Source: Candidatus Hydrothermarchaeota archaeon
GTDB lineage: Archaea; Hydrothermarchaeota; Hydrothermarchaeia; Hydrothermarchaeales; WAQR01
Direction: 5' to 3'
Assembly: GCA_015520145.1 (NCBI GenBank)
Contig: WAQR01000010.1
Coordinates: 1-6,342, forward strand
Length of the DNA: 6,342 nt
Below the pieces are notes generated by a model, which saw only the letters and a list, made by a program, of their open reading frames with translations, searched no databases and had not been told where the DNA came from. Shown here one piece after another: positions 5,686-6,342 of the stretch (positions within the stretch are counted from its first letter, which is position 1; every line of letters begins with the position of its first letter). The translations under genes were made by a program, and so were the position numbers.

Positions 5686-6201
5686 GTGGTATCAGATATT
5701 GTTGTACAAATTTATTCCCTCATGGATGCAGCATTCGGGTTCCTCTTCAGACTTACAGGGGACGAGTGGATGGACCCGATAATAGGGATCTCGTTTATGT
5801 CTGCCCTAATCTCGCTAATGATCACATTGATGACTGCCAAATTTGTCGATCAGAAGAAGATGAAGGCATTAAAAGAGAAATCTAAATTGTATCAGGAAAA
5901 GATGAAAGAGGCGCAAAAGAAAGGGAATATGAAAGATGTAAAGAAGTACCAGCAGGAATTCAGCAAACTGACAATGGAGATGATGTCCAGTTCCATGAGA
6001 CCGATGTTTTTTACATTCCCGCCGATAATTTTAATATTTTCGTGGCTTAGAAATTTGATACCACGCGATCAGGTCATAATTGTTCTCCCTTTCAGCCTGC
6101 CGTACTGGGGGAATGACCTCGGCTGGCTCGGCTGGTATATCCTTATGTCATTTTCTATGTCGCCGTTGCTTAAAAAAATACTCAATATAGAAAGTCCTTA
6201 A
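5686..6201 (+). CDS. DUF106 / EMC3-TMCO1-like membrane protein, probable insertase
   Basis: An archaeal membrane protein of the DUF106 family, related to eukaryotic EMC3 and TMCO1 and to the YidC/Oxa1/Get1 superfamily. In that superfamily it probably helps insert or chaperone transmembrane helices. The 171-residue product has the family layout. A hydrophobic N-terminal stretch (5-22) precedes TM1 (about 32-52). A Lys/Glu/Gln-rich cytosolic coiled coil follows (about 54-98, with QKKMKALKEKSKLYQEKMKE). TM2 lies near 105-121 after SSSMRPMF, and TM3 near 145-161. WGNDLGWLGWYI (141-152) matches the family's pattern before the last helix. Translation starts at GTG 5686, 5 bases after adkA. ATG 5722 would remove the first 12 residues. 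Its place beside secY fits co-translational membrane insertion; function is inferred from the family. Confidence 0.88.
   Translation: MVSDIVVQIYSLMDAAFGFLFRLTGDEWMDPIIGISFMSALISLMITLMTAKFVDQKKMKALKEKSKLYQEKMKEAQKKGNMKDVKKYQQEFSKLTMEMMSSSMRPMFFTFPPIILIFSWLRNLIPRDQVIIVLPFSLPYWGNDLGWLGWYILMSFSMSPLLKKILNIESP
6172..6178 (-). terminator. Possible T-tract terminator for the convergent gene
   Basis: Seven A on the + strand read as T7 on the minus strand, about 30 bases past the minus-strand stop. Archaeal RNA polymerase can terminate at oligo-T tracts without a hairpin. The tract lies inside the DUF106 coding sequence, where it also encodes lysines, so chance is possible. Confidence 0.3.
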
Positions 6202-6207
6202 AAGTCA

Positions 6208-6342
6208 TTAAAATTCCCTTTTGATTGCATATTCTGCAATCATCTCCAGACCTCTTTTTGCATTGGATTCTCTAAGATTTTTGAGTTCGTTTTTTGCCTT
6301 TAATATAAAGAATTTTGCCCGTTTATTTGCATATTCTATAGA
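6208..6342 (-). CDS. Polyprenyl diphosphate synthase (GGPP-synthase type), C-terminal fragment
   Basis: An open frame on the minus strand enters from the right edge and ends at TAA (6210-6208), giving 44 residues. The fragment reads SIEYANKRAKFFILKAKNEL, then KNLRESNAKRGLEMIAEYAIKREF. This resembles the end of trans-isoprenyl diphosphate synthases, where an Ala-rich helix with repeated Lys/Glu leads to an L-x-x-x-A-x-x-I-x-x-R ending. Such enzymes make geranylgeranyl and related diphosphates for archaeal ether lipids. The catalytic DDxxD motifs would lie outside the window, so the call rests on the C-terminus alone. The gene converges on DUF106 with only 6 bases between stop codons. I give no symbol because the specific product length (GGPP or longer) cannot be judged. 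Confidence 0.65.
   Translation of the reverse strand, partial: SIEYANKRAKFFILKAKNELKNLRESNAKRGLEMIAEYAIKREF
6222..6242. repeat. 8-bp perfect inverted repeat at the convergent junction
   Basis: TGATTGCA (6222-6229), loop TATTC, TGCAATCA (6235-6242). It lies 20 bases past the DUF106 stop and inside the 3' end of the minus-strand gene, where it encodes I-A-E-Y-A-I. It could form a hairpin in either transcript, or be a by-product of those codons. Confidence 0.5.
6255..6295 (+). terminator. Possible T-tract terminator region of the ribosomal operon
   Basis: Three T-tracts on the + strand, T5 at 6255-6259, T5 at 6278-6282 and T6 at 6290-6295, follow the end of DUF106 and the inverted repeat. They fit intrinsic archaeal termination on oligo-T. 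They also encode lysines on the opposite strand in an AT-rich gene, so the assignment is tentative. Confidence 0.35.

Noticed and set aside
1..6342. CRISPR array, insertion sequence, tRNA/rRNA genes, riboswitch or defence system
   Set aside because: No repeat-spacer pattern, transposase, terminal repeats or structured RNA was visible by eye. The operon leaves no gap longer than 23 bases after uL6 begins.

Overview
The window is a stretch of archaeal chromosome holding the downstream half of a ribosomal-protein spc-type operon. Ten complete genes lie on the + strand, in the order uL6, eL32, eL19, uL18, uS5, uL30, uL15, SecY, archaeal adenylate kinase (AdkA) and a DUF106/EMC3-like membrane protein. 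The last 135 bases carry the 3' end of a convergent minus-strand gene, whose 44 visible residues look like the C-terminus of a polyprenyl (GGPP-type) diphosphate synthase. eL32, eL19 and AdkA, together with the archaeal form of uS5, exclude Bacteria. Gene order and Shine-Dalgarno sites of GGAGG/GGTG type fit a euryarchaeote, perhaps a methanogen or anaerobic methane or alkane oxidiser. That finer placement is an impression, not something the sequence proves.

Layout: 1-49 is a very AT-rich leader (all three forward frames closed by base 28) ending in a GGGTG ribosome-binding site. Genes then run almost without gaps. uL6/eL32 overlap by 4 bases (ATGA), uL18/uS5 abut (TGA directly followed by a TTG start), and the other junctions are 5 to 23 bases with recognisable ribosome-binding sites. 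No gap inside the operon could hold another gene or an obvious promoter, so the ten genes are probably co-transcribed. The operon ends at 6201 and the convergent gene's stop codon lies only 6 bases further on. An 8-bp perfect inverted repeat and several T-tracts lie at this junction.

Functionally, seven genes supply large- and small-subunit ribosomal proteins and secY supplies the translocon pore. DUF106 is a probable YidC/Oxa1/EMC3-superfamily insertase, so ribosome production is linked to membrane-protein insertion. AdkA balances adenine nucleotides.

This is mostly an ordinary, conserved housekeeping region and I found no new system. The most distinctive points are a low-complexity C-terminal tail of about 73 residues on uS5 (with short in-frame DNA repeats), a TTG start for uS5, an operon that stops after DUF106 where many archaea continue with further genes, and the very tight convergent junction at the right edge.
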